A stretch of 5,784 nt of DNA from Clostridia bacterium (lineage in GTDB: Bacteria; Bacillota; Clostridia; Christensenellales; Pumilibacteraceae). Of this stretch, positions 1 through 5,784 are shown one piece after another. The position numbers and the translations under genes are program-made. Within the stretch, counting starts at the first letter, position 1; each line of letters starts with the position of its first letter. The stretch covers positions 1 through 5,784 of the forward strand of contig JAFTMM010000022.1 of the NCBI GenBank assembly GCA_017452405.1. Reading direction: 5' to 3'. The notes under the pieces were generated by a model. The model searched no databases. It saw only the letters and a program-made list of their open reading frames with translations, and was not told the DNA's origin.

Positions 1-1
1 A

Positions 2-1138
2 GTGGGAACTGGTGATTATGAAACTAAGATGCTCAACATTCTTGGATTTGAAGGGTATGGTGAAAATGCTACCGATCTTTCTATAGACGTTAAGTTTGGA
101 ACAATTTCCGAAGGTGTTGAAAATTTAGAATCGGATACAAAAGAGTCGTATTTGAAACTAATGTATGGTAAATATTTTGAAGGCACGTATGATTGTCTTA
201 CGAGAACTAAATTGAGTGATGGAGTTACGGAAGTTCCTTCCAAAAAATTAGTATTTATAGCTTCCAGACTCAATTCTTATCCTGCATTAGCGACAAATGC
301 CGCTTATGGTATCGGAGGAGCAAGTTCGGTAGATGATGTTCCTGATAATTATGAAGATTTAGCAGCAAAATATAAGACCAAGTTACTGTTTGGCACGGCG
401 GATGATTATGAAATGTTCATTTCTCAAATTAACAATAATGAAAACTATGTTACAGCGCCGACTAACGAACAAAAAGATCAAATTAAGGTAAACGCTTTTA
501 ATTACTATATCAACTACATGTTTACACTTAAGTATACGTACGAATTGTATGGAGCGAATTTTGATATAATTCTTAAAGGACATCCTAGAGAAACGATGAA
601 TGAAATGTCGTCATGGTCATCCCATTATGTATTAGGTGATAGTTATAATTATGACTTATTAATAAATAACTTAATGGTTGCTTTCCATAGTTTAGACAGC
701 GTTGGTAAATACATCGGTATGGTTCCTTATGGTACGGCAGCAGAAAATCTTGCATATTTAGGTGCAGATATCTCGCTATGTGGACTTCCTTCTTCGACCT
801 ATACCGGATACGATACGGCTGTAGATATTAAATTTATTTTGAGTCTTACTAATAGCGCAATAAATTCTGATACTAATCTTAATGGTCGCTATGAGGCTGG
901 AACTCTTTTAGATCACGATGAATCTGGCAATGAAAATATAACTGATTTCCATAACTTGGGCTTGATCTATAAGAATTTGGTTGCGATATACACTGAGGCT
1001 TCCGATATGTCTAACGCATCTACGTATCAGACTCTTTTTGAAAACTGGTTAAGAACTCAAGCAGGGCTTGATGCCGGTGCAGATCTTTCTGGATATGACG
1101 TAGATCAACAAGGTTTTTTGGTTGCGCCTGAGGAATAA
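2..1138 (+). CDS. Partial protein (C-terminal 378 residues), possible GT-B sialyltransferase-like domain
   Basis: The reading frame runs from the window edge to TAA at 1136-1138. A GTG lies at position 2, but no ribosome binding site can be seen, so the true start is probably upstream and this is a 3' fragment. No membrane segment, LPXTG anchor or repeat is visible in the part present; the end is acidic and rich in Asp, Gly and Ala. Residues 188-196 (FDIILKGHP, then R) resemble the HP motif of bacterial sialyltransferases. Residues 240-267 contain V-P, Glu248 and P-S-S (263-265). In Pasteurella PmST1 (family GT80), as I remember it, a KGHP His, a Glu and a Ser pair about 17 residues after the Glu contact CMP; here Glu248 to Ser264/265 is 16/17 residues. 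The insert between HP and Glu is longer than in GT80. The catalytic Asp region would lie upstream, outside the window. Codon use is AT-rich, unlike the neighbours, which may indicate transfer. The gene being real is near certain; the family assignment is an inference from short motifs. Confidence 0.85.
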   Translation: MGTGDYETKMLNILGFEGYGENATDLSIDVKFGTISEGVENLESDTKESYLKLMYGKYFEGTYDCLTRTKLSDGVTEVPSKKLVFIASRLNSYPALATNAAYGIGGASSVDDVPDNYEDLAAKYKTKLLFGTADDYEMFISQINNNENYVTAPTNEQKDQIKVNAFNYYINYMFTLKYTYELYGANFDIILKGHPRETMNEMSSWSSHYVLGDSYNYDLLINNLMVAFHSLDSVGKYIGMVPYGTAAENLAYLGADISLCGLPSSTYTGYDTAVDIKFILSLTNSAINSDTNLNGRYEAGTLLDHDESGNENITDFHNLGLIYKNLVAIYTEASDMSNASTYQTLFENWLRTQAGLDAGADLSGYDVDQQGFLVAPEE

Positions 1139-1159
1139 AGCAACTTATTTATAATGAAA

Positions 1160-1192
1160 ATAGGGTTCACGTCAAATTGATGTGAACCCTAT
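1160..1192. terminator. Bidirectional intrinsic terminator between convergent genes
   Basis: The arms ATAGGGTTCAC (1160-1170) and GTGAACCCTAT (1182-1192) are perfect inverted repeats of 11 bp. Inside them, 1171-1174 can pair with 1178-1181 (one G-U), giving a 15-bp stem with a 3-base loop. On the + strand the hairpin is followed by ATATTTTTATTCTATTCTTT, a good U-rich tract for ending the left-hand gene, whose stop is 21 bp upstream. On the - strand the following bases are ATTTTCATTATAAATAAG, weaker but adequate. The - strand hairpin would carry one A-C mismatch in place of the G-U. It sits 16 bp beyond the pyk stop codon, so it probably also ends pyk. Confidence 0.9.
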
Positions 1193-1208
1193 ATTTTTAT
1201 TCTATTCT

Positions 1209-2624
1209 TTACACCATGGCGATATTGATAAGGTCGGAGTTACCGCTTTTGCCGTTAGGCGTTCCGCCGGTTATAACAATAAAGTCACCCGACTTAACGA
1301 GTCCCGACTCTTTAGCGGCGCACTTTGCGAAGTGGAAAAGCACGTCAACGGAGCGGTATTCGTCGCTCATGACGGGATAAACGCCCCAATTAAGCGCAAG
1401 TTTTCGATAGGCGCGCTCGTTGGTGGTCATGGCGATAACCTCGGTAATGGGGCGGAAGCGCGAAACCAGCTTTGCGCTTGAACCCGACCTCGTGCAAACG
1501 ACGAGAGCTTTAGCGTTAATATCGTTGGCAAGCGTGCAGGCGGCGTGGGAGAGCGCTTCGTTCTCACCTTCAATTTCGTATTCGTCACGACGAATATGTT
1601 GCAAAAATTCGGGATTTTGCTCGGCGCGCACCACTATGCGCGACATAGCCTCCACCGTCTCAACCGGATATTTACCGGCGGCGGTTTCGCCCGAAAGCAT
1701 AACGGCGCTCGTTCCGTCGTAAACTGCGTTGGCGACGTCGGAGATTTCCGCGCGGGTAGGGCGAGGCTTGGTTATCATCGACTCAAGCATTTCGGTAGCG
1801 GTTATGCACGGCTTTCCCTTTCTGCGACACTCGTTTATTATATATTTCTGCACGTCGGGCAGTTCTTCGTAAGGCAGTTCCACGCCGAGGTCGCCTCTGC
1901 CGATCATTATACCGTCCGAGGCTTCGAGAATGTCGGCAATATTATTAACGCCTGCGCGGTTCTCGATCTTGGCAATAAGGTCAACGTCCGGCCTTGCACC
2001 GATAGAGGCGAGATACTCACGCACTTCCACGACGTCCTGAGCCTTGGACACGAAGGAGCAGGCTATAAAGTCCACGTCCTGACTAATGCCGAAAGCAAGG
2101 TCACTCTTATCTTGCTCGGAAAGGTAGGGCATTTTAAACTCTTTATCGGGGAAGAACATTGACTTGCGGTCGGAAACTTCGCCACCAATGACTACCTTGC
2201 AAAGCACCTTTGGCGGAGCTACTTCGGTTACTTCAAGCGCGATTAACCCGTTATTAAGAAGCACCTTGTCGCCGGGAAACATCTCGTCGCAAACGCCTTT
2301 ATAGGACACGGTGACCTGCGTTTCGTCGCCTTCGACCTCCTCTACGTTAAGCGCAAAGACGTCGCCTGCTTTAAGCGTAACTTTGCCATCTTTAAACGTT
2401 CCGATACGGAACTCAGGACCTTTGGTGTCGAGAAGGAGCGCAACGGGCAGTCCGAGTTTATCACGCGCGGTCTTTACTGCGGAAATCCTTTCGGCGTGTT
2501 CTTCGTGCGAGCCGTGGGAGGCGTTGATGCGCGCTACGTTCATACCTGCTTCGATCATTTTAGCGATAACGCTTTCGGTTTTTGAAGCAGGACCGAGGGT
2601 GCAAATGATTTTGGTTTTTTTCAT
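1209..2624 (-). CDS. pyk: Pyruvate kinase
   Basis: Converts phosphoenolpyruvate and ADP to pyruvate and ATP, the last ATP-making step of glycolysis, in the cytoplasm. The 471 residues match the length of E. coli PykF and lack the extra C-terminal PEP-utiliser-like domain of many Bacillus and Clostridium enzymes. The first barrel part starts MKKTKIICTLGPAS. Core residues are present: R32, N34, S36 and H37 (RINASHG), D66 (DTKGPEFR, 66-73), K219 and E221 (KIEN), R243 and D245 (GRGDLG), and T277 (TATEML). The lid (B) domain covers about 70-168. The C-terminal domain (about 345-471) has TRSGSSAK at 378-385, like the phosphate loop that holds fructose 1,6-bisphosphate in regulated enzymes. T67, K68 and E71 are the signature of K+-dependent members. 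Several usually conserved positions differ: Phe to Ala at 35, DD to NN at 124-125, VNLPG to MFFPD around 156-160, Arg to Ser at 193, Ala to Gly at 242 and Gln to Glu at 278. The start is fixed by the family N-terminus and a strong RBS. It faces away from trkAH and converges on the left-hand gene. Confidence 0.97.
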   Translation of the reverse strand: MKKTKIICTLGPASKTESVIAKMIEAGMNVARINASHGSHEEHAERISAVKTARDKLGLPVALLLDTKGPEFRIGTFKDGKVTLKAGDVFALNVEEVEGDETQVTVSYKGVCDEMFPGDKVLLNNGLIALEVTEVAPPKVLCKVVIGGEVSDRKSMFFPDKEFKMPYLSEQDKSDLAFGISQDVDFIACSFVSKAQDVVEVREYLASIGARPDVDLIAKIENRAGVNNIADILEASDGIMIGRGDLGVELPYEELPDVQKYIINECRRKGKPCITATEMLESMITKPRPTRAEISDVANAVYDGTSAVMLSGETAAGKYPVETVEAMSRIVVRAEQNPEFLQHIRRDEYEIEGENEALSHAACTLANDINAKALVVCTRSGSSAKLVSRFRPITEVIAMTTNERAYRKLALNWGVYPVMSDEYRSVDVLFHFAKCAAKESGLVKSGDFIVITGGTPNGKSGNSDLINIAMV

Positions 2625-2633
2625 AAAAATATA

Positions 2634-2641
2634 TCACCTTT
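2634..2641 (-). promoter_or_regulatory. Ribosome binding site of pyk
   Basis: Read on the - strand this is AAAGGTGA, a good match to the anti-Shine-Dalgarno sequence, 9 bases before the ATG at 2622-2624. It confirms the pyk start and contrasts with the missing RBS of trkA on the other side of the same intergenic region. Confidence 0.85.
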
Positions 2642-2681
2642 GAAAAGTTATTTACAAATTAAGGTAATCATATTTTCCCCG

Positions 2682-2701
2682 CGTATATTCTACAATATAC
2701 G
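2682..2701. promoter_or_regulatory. Perfect 8-bp inverted repeat over the pyk -10 box, candidate operator
   Basis: CGTATATT (2682-2689) and AATATACG (2694-2701) are perfect inverted repeats around the 4-base spacer CTAC. The pyk -10 hexamer (2687-2692) lies inside, so a dimeric regulator bound here would block pyk transcription. No known operator consensus that I recognise fits it. The AT-rich arms of 8 bp and the placement make it more than casual, but chance is possible. Confidence 0.45.
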
Positions 2702-2715
2702 GAGAGAAATCGCAA
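2687..2715 (-). promoter_or_regulatory. Putative sigma-A promoter of pyk
   Basis: On the - strand TTGCGA (2715-2710) and TAGAAT (2692-2687) are separated by exactly 17 bases. The predicted transcription start is near 2680, giving a leader of about 56 bases with the RBS near its end. The -35 box has two mismatches to TTGACA, and the -10 box one to TATAAT. Predicted from sequence only. Confidence 0.65.
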
Positions 2716-2727
2716 GCGTTTAAGGGC

Positions 2728-2756
2728 TTGACTTATTAGTGCGATTGGTGTAAAAT
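2728..2756 (+). promoter_or_regulatory. Sigma-A-like promoter of the trkAH operon
   Basis: TTGACT (2728-2733), a 17-base spacer, and TAAAAT (2751-2756): one mismatch in each hexamer and ideal spacing. With the last T of the -10 box at -7, transcription should begin at about 2763, which is the A of the trkA ATG. Its -35 box is 12 bp from the -35 box of the divergent pyk promoter, so the two polymerase footprints would overlap. Confidence 0.75.
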
Positions 2757-2762
2757 GAAAGC

Positions 2763-4115
2763 ATGAAAATCGTTATTGTAGGCGCAGGAAAGGTGGGCTC
2801 GGAAATAGCCCGCGCGCTTTCCGGCGAAAATCACAACGTCGTAATCGTAGACAGCAAAAGGGAATGCGTAGAGAGTCTCACGCAAGAGCTTGACGTGCTC
2901 GGTCTGGTTGGCAACGGCGTCGTTGCAGACGATCTGATCGAGGCAGGCGTAAAGGGCGCTGACGTCGTTATGGCGGTAACTAAAAGCGACGAAACCAACG
3001 TCATCTGCTGTCTGGTCGCAAAAAAGCTGGGGGCAAGACGCACCGTGGCGCGCGTTCGCGAGCCCGAATATTCGGCGCAGACCGAGTTTATGCGTAGCAG
3101 TCTCGGCATCGACCTCGTGGTTAATCCTGACAAAGAGACGGCGGATGAGATAGCAAGATTGCTTCGTTATCCCGGCGCAGAGCACGTAGACACCCTCGGT
3201 CACGGCAAAGCCGATATCGTAGGTCTGCGTCTTGAAGCAGACTGCGATATCGTGGGCAAGTCGCTTCGCGAGCTGTTTCGGACCATGAAGATAAAAGTTC
3301 TCGTTTGTGCGGTAGAGCGTGACGGCGAAGTAATTATTCCCGACGGCGACACCGTATTTGCAGAGGGCGACGTCGTATATTTTTCGGGTAATTACCGTTC
3401 GGTAGACGCGCTACTTCGTCAGCTTGAGCTTTCCGTGTTCGTTCGTTCGGTACTTATCGTAGGCGGTAGCAGAATTTCGCACTATCTTGCTTCACTCCTT
3501 ATCGACAGCGGAATCAAAGTAAAAATTATCGAAAGAAATCGCATAAAATGCGAGCGCCTTGCCGAAGCGCTTCCCAAAGCGCTGGTAGTCTGCGGTGACG
3601 GCACGGATAAAAACGTGCTTGCCGAGGAGGGGATAGACCTCGTTGATTCGGTTATAACGCTCACCGGCGGTGACGAAGAGAATATTCTCCTTTCATTATA
3701 CGCAAAATCTCGCGGAGTGGATAAAGTTATTACCAAAGTGAACGGCACGACTTTTTCCAATCTTCTCGCAACTCTTGACCTCGGCTCGGTAATAAGCCCA
3801 AAGTCGGTCGCAAGTGAAACTCTCGTGCGTTACACTCGTTCGCTTCAAGCTCCTGAGGGAAGTAACGTCCTTGCGCTTTATCGCATAGTAGGCGACAAAG
3901 CCGAAGTGGTTATGTTCACGGCGAACGAGGGCAGTAAAATTCTCGGCAAACCGCTTAAAGAGCTTCGCTTCCGCAAGGGTTCGCTAATTGCAGGCGTGCT
4001 TCGCGGACGCGAGTTTATCGCTCCCGACGGCAATACCGTAATCGAGGCAGGCGACGAAGTTCTCGTCGTTAGCGCTAAGCATAAATTTTATATGCTCGAC
4101 GACGTTCTTAACTAA
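2763..4115 (+). CDS. trkA: Trk potassium uptake regulatory subunit TrkA (double RCK)
   Basis: Cytoplasmic subunit that binds NAD(H)/ATP-type nucleotides and gates the TrkH K+ channel encoded next to it. The 450 residues match the usual length of two-RCK TrkA (about 450-460) rather than one-RCK KtrA (about 220). Order: RCK_N 1 (about 1-120) with Rossmann loop GAGKVG at 7-12 and Asp30 ending the second strand; RCK_C 1 (about 135-220); RCK_N 2 (about 228-350) with GGSRIS at 234-239, Glu257 in KIIERN and GDGTD at 278-282; RCK_C 2 (about 365-450). The second nucleotide loop is degenerate: Ser replaces the expected Gly at 236 and 239, so this site may bind nucleotide differently or weakly. The ATG is the only sensible start, because the family N-terminus MKIVIVGAGKVG begins there and an in-frame TAA stands at 2751-2753. 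No Shine-Dalgarno precedes it. The TAA stop is 2 bp before trkH. Confidence 0.96.
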   Translation: MKIVIVGAGKVGSEIARALSGENHNVVIVDSKRECVESLTQELDVLGLVGNGVVADDLIEAGVKGADVVMAVTKSDETNVICCLVAKKLGARRTVARVREPEYSAQTEFMRSSLGIDLVVNPDKETADEIARLLRYPGAEHVDTLGHGKADIVGLRLEADCDIVGKSLRELFRTMKIKVLVCAVERDGEVIIPDGDTVFAEGDVVYFSGNYRSVDALLRQLELSVFVRSVLIVGGSRISHYLASLLIDSGIKVKIIERNRIKCERLAEALPKALVVCGDGTDKNVLAEEGIDLVDSVITLTGGDEENILLSLYAKSRGVDKVITKVNGTTFSNLLATLDLGSVISPKSVASETLVRYTRSLQAPEGSNVLALYRIVGDKAEVVMFTANEGSKILGKPLKELRFRKGSLIAGVLRGREFIAPDGNTVIEAGDEVLVVSAKHKFYMLDDVLN

Positions 4116-4117
4116 TT

Positions 4118-5668
4118 ATGAATTTCAAAGTAGTAGCTTATAATCTCGGACAAATCCTAAAAGCAGTAGCCTTTCTCATGGCTCTGCCCCTTTTGTCTGC
4201 CGTGATTATGGGCGAAACTTCGGCTCAACTGTTGTTTGCGTTTATCGTTCCTATGCTGATCGGGCTGGCTCTCGGATTTTCGCTGTCCTCTCAAAAGCCC
4301 GAAGACAGCACCTTCTACGCCAAGGAGGGATTCGTAATCGTAGGCTTGAGCTGGATACTCATATCTCTGCTCGGCGCGCTTCCGTTTACTATCGGAACGT
4401 TCGGTAATCCGTACTTTGCCGACCTTAGTTACGTGGACTGGCTGTTTGAATCGGTATCTGGTTTTACTACTACCGGTTCGTCCATACTCCACTTAACGCC
4501 CTACGGACACCAGATCGACCTTATGTATAGCTGTGGTCGCTCGCTTCTGCTGTGGCGCAGTCTTACGCATTGGATAGGCGGTATGGGCGTACTTATCTTC
4601 ATCCTTGCCGTTCTTCCCTCGTCAGGCGCAAGCGCTATCCATCTTATGCAAGCGGAGTCCACCGGTCCAACGGTAGGTAAACTCGTTTCACGCATGAGCT
4701 CTACCGCGCGTATACTTTATATTATATACGCAGTAATGACCGTCGTTCAGATAGGCGTGCTGTCCATTTCGTGCGCTTTTGACGAGAGTATGAACTTCTT
4801 TCACGCACTCGTGCTGTCGCTGGGTACGGCAGGTACGGGCGGTTTCGCCGCCACGAGCGCGAGTGTAGGCGAGTTCGGGCTGTACGTTCGTGTGGTCGTG
4901 ACCGTATTTATGTTCCTGTTCGGAATAAATTTCAACCTATACTTCTGCCTACTTCTCGGCAAAGTCAAGGATTTTTTCAAAAATGAAGAGCTCCGCCTTT
5001 ACGTCTTAATTCTCGTAGGCGCAATACTCATAACTACGTTTAACGTTTGGCTGTCACTTGGTGAAACGGTGAGCGAGTATAAGTCGTTCGGGGAAACGCT
5101 GGGGATAGCTTCGTTTACCGCCGTGTCGCTTATGACCACGTCCGGTTTTGCCGTAGCTGACTTTACGCTATGGCCGGCGCTTAGTCAAGGCGCGCTACTA
5201 GCTCTTATGTTCGTGGGCGCAAGCGCAGGCTCAACGGGCGGCGGATTTAAGTGTTCGAGATTTTTGCTCCTCGTCAAGTCGGCGGTAGTTCGCGTCCGCA
5301 AGGTGCTCAACCCCCGCGCCGTATATTCGGTTAAAATGGACGGAAAAAAGGTAAGCGACGAAGTAATCACGGGCGTAAACGGATATTTCGTCGTGTATGC
5401 GTTAATACTAATTCTGTCTACATTCGTCCTGCTTTTTGACGCAGGCGCGCTGGGCGATACTCCGCTCCTGTCGGCTTTCTCCACAGCGCTGTCCGCTCTT
5501 AATAATATAGGACCGGGTATGACCACCGCCCTCGGACCGAGTGGGGACTTCTACGCGTATAATATCGGAATGAAACTTCTCCTCAGCCTGCTCATGCTGT
5601 TTGGAAGACTTGAGATTTATCCCATTTTGTTCCTCGTGTCGCCACGGACGTATTCAAGAAAGGGGTAA
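4118..5668 (+). CDS. trkH: Trk potassium uptake channel subunit TrkH
   Basis: Integral membrane K+-conducting subunit of the Trk system; it imports K+ under control of TrkA. The 516 residues are slightly longer than E. coli TrkH (about 480). All four pore-loop filter segments can be seen: SGFTTTGS (114-121), GTAGTGGF (236-243), MTTSGF (339-344) and NNIGPGM (462-468). Other family signatures are HWIGGMG (151-157), the intramembrane loop GASAGSTGGGFK (367-378), which gates the pore in this superfamily, and GRLEIYP (496-502) near the end. Many hydrophobic stretches, for example about 12-31, 36-57, 71-93, 200-219, 257-281 and 421-440, fit the M1-P-M2 repeat plan with extra N-terminal helices. The start ATG lies 2 bp after the trkA stop without a clear Shine-Dalgarno, which suggests translational coupling to trkA. 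No truncation or missing filter residue is seen. Confidence 0.96.
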   Translation: MNFKVVAYNLGQILKAVAFLMALPLLSAVIMGETSAQLLFAFIVPMLIGLALGFSLSSQKPEDSTFYAKEGFVIVGLSWILISLLGALPFTIGTFGNPYFADLSYVDWLFESVSGFTTTGSSILHLTPYGHQIDLMYSCGRSLLLWRSLTHWIGGMGVLIFILAVLPSSGASAIHLMQAESTGPTVGKLVSRMSSTARILYIIYAVMTVVQIGVLSISCAFDESMNFFHALVLSLGTAGTGGFAATSASVGEFGLYVRVVVTVFMFLFGINFNLYFCLLLGKVKDFFKNEELRLYVLILVGAILITTFNVWLSLGETVSEYKSFGETLGIASFTAVSLMTTSGFAVADFTLWPALSQGALLALMFVGASAGSTGGGFKCSRFLLLVKSAVVRVRKVLNPRAVYSVKMDGKKVSDEVITGVNGYFVVYALILILSTFVLLFDAGALGDTPLLSAFSTALSALNNIGPGMTTALGPSGDFYAYNIGMKLLLSLLMLFGRLEIYPILFLVSPRTYSRKG

Positions 5669-5784
5669 TTGTCCACTTTTACTCAAAAGTTTGATCAAAA
5701 AGGTTTTGGAATAGGTTTACGTTAGTCAGCTTATTGAATGTAAATAAGTGAGGATTAACCTGTATAATTACTTGACATTACAAA
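5669..5784. other. AT-rich non-coding end of window
   Basis: No gene is seen here. A short hairpin can form just after trkH (ACTTTT 5675-5680 with AAAAGT 5685-5690), but no U-tract follows, so it is a poor terminator. A second weak hairpin pairs CTTATT (5730-5735) with AATAAG (5743-5748), also without a U-tract. The trkAH transcript may therefore end beyond the window or by a Rho-dependent route. Confidence 0.5.
5772..5777 (+). promoter_or_regulatory. Possible -35 box of a downstream promoter
   Basis: A perfect TTGACA consensus 7 bases from the window end. A matching -10 box would fall at about 5795, outside the window, so it cannot be confirmed. A TATAAT at 5763-5768 lies upstream of it and has no good -35 partner at 16-18 bases; the nearest, TTGAAT at 5734-5739, is 23 bases away. 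Confidence 0.35.

Noticed and set aside
1545..2162. A 205-codon open frame on the + strand opposite pyk.
   Set aside because: It lies wholly antisense to the well-supported pyruvate kinase and has no recognisable protein character; it is a shadow of pyk codon use.
2640..2668. Second + strand promoter starting with TTGAAA at 2640-2645 that would give trkA a leader.
   Set aside because: The position 17 bases downstream reads GGTAAT, a poor -10 box, and the 2728-2756 promoter is far better.
2736..3203. A 155-codon open frame on the - strand overlapping the start of trkA and the divergent promoters.
   Set aside because: It is antisense to conserved TrkA coding sequence, its product resembles no family I know, and it would run into the pyk promoter region.
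5675..5690. Hairpin ACTTTT-ACTC-AAAAGT as a trkAH terminator.
   Set aside because: The stem is 6 bp and mostly A-T, and no run of T follows; not supportable as an intrinsic terminator.
5669..5725. An 18-codon open stretch continues in the trkH frame after its TAA, ending at TAG 5723-5725.
   Set aside because: trkH already ends at the normal family C-terminus, the stretch is short and AT-rich, and nothing suggests readthrough.
5734..5768. Promoter made of TTGAAT (5734-5739) and TATAAT (5763-5768).
   Set aside because: The spacer is 23 bases, too long for sigma-A; no better -35 box sits 16-18 bases upstream of the TATAAT.

Overview
The window most likely comes from a Clostridia-type member of the Bacillota (Firmicutes), possibly an uncultured gut lineage. 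This is inferred from sigma-A-like promoters of the TTGACT-17-TAAAAT type, a strong AAAGGTGA Shine-Dalgarno, a double-RCK TrkA with a clostridial look, and a short pyruvate kinase. No rRNA or other taxonomic marker is present, so the placement is tentative.

Layout, left to right. Positions 1-1138 hold the 3' part of a + strand gene cut by the window edge. It is clearly AT-richer than the rest (about 30% GC in 601-660 against about 62% in 1681-1740, both counted by hand). It carries a KGHP motif and a downstream E...PSS pattern that recall the CMP-binding half of bacterial GT-B sialyltransferases. A hairpin terminator at 1160-1192 separates it from a convergent pyruvate kinase gene (pyk, - strand, 1209-2624) and probably serves both. 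The 138-bp gap 2625-2762 holds two back-to-back promoters, one for pyk and one for a two-gene potassium uptake operon, trkA (2763-4115) and trkH (4118-5668), on the + strand. The last 116 bp are non-coding and AT-rich, with a perfect TTGACA near the right edge that may belong to the next gene.

How the genes fit together: TrkH is the K+-conducting membrane subunit and TrkA its cytoplasmic nucleotide-binding regulator; they are 2 bp apart and surely co-transcribed. The divergent pyruvate kinase carries the T-K-E signature of K+-dependent enzymes, so a shared regulatory region would control both a K+-activated glycolytic enzyme and the K+ importer. The most notable points are the predicted leaderless trkA transcript (the -10 box places +1 exactly on the A of the ATG), a perfect inverted repeat over the pyk -10 box, the K+ link between the divergent genes, an atypical active-site periphery in the pyruvate kinase, and the sialyltransferase-like motifs in the left-hand gene.
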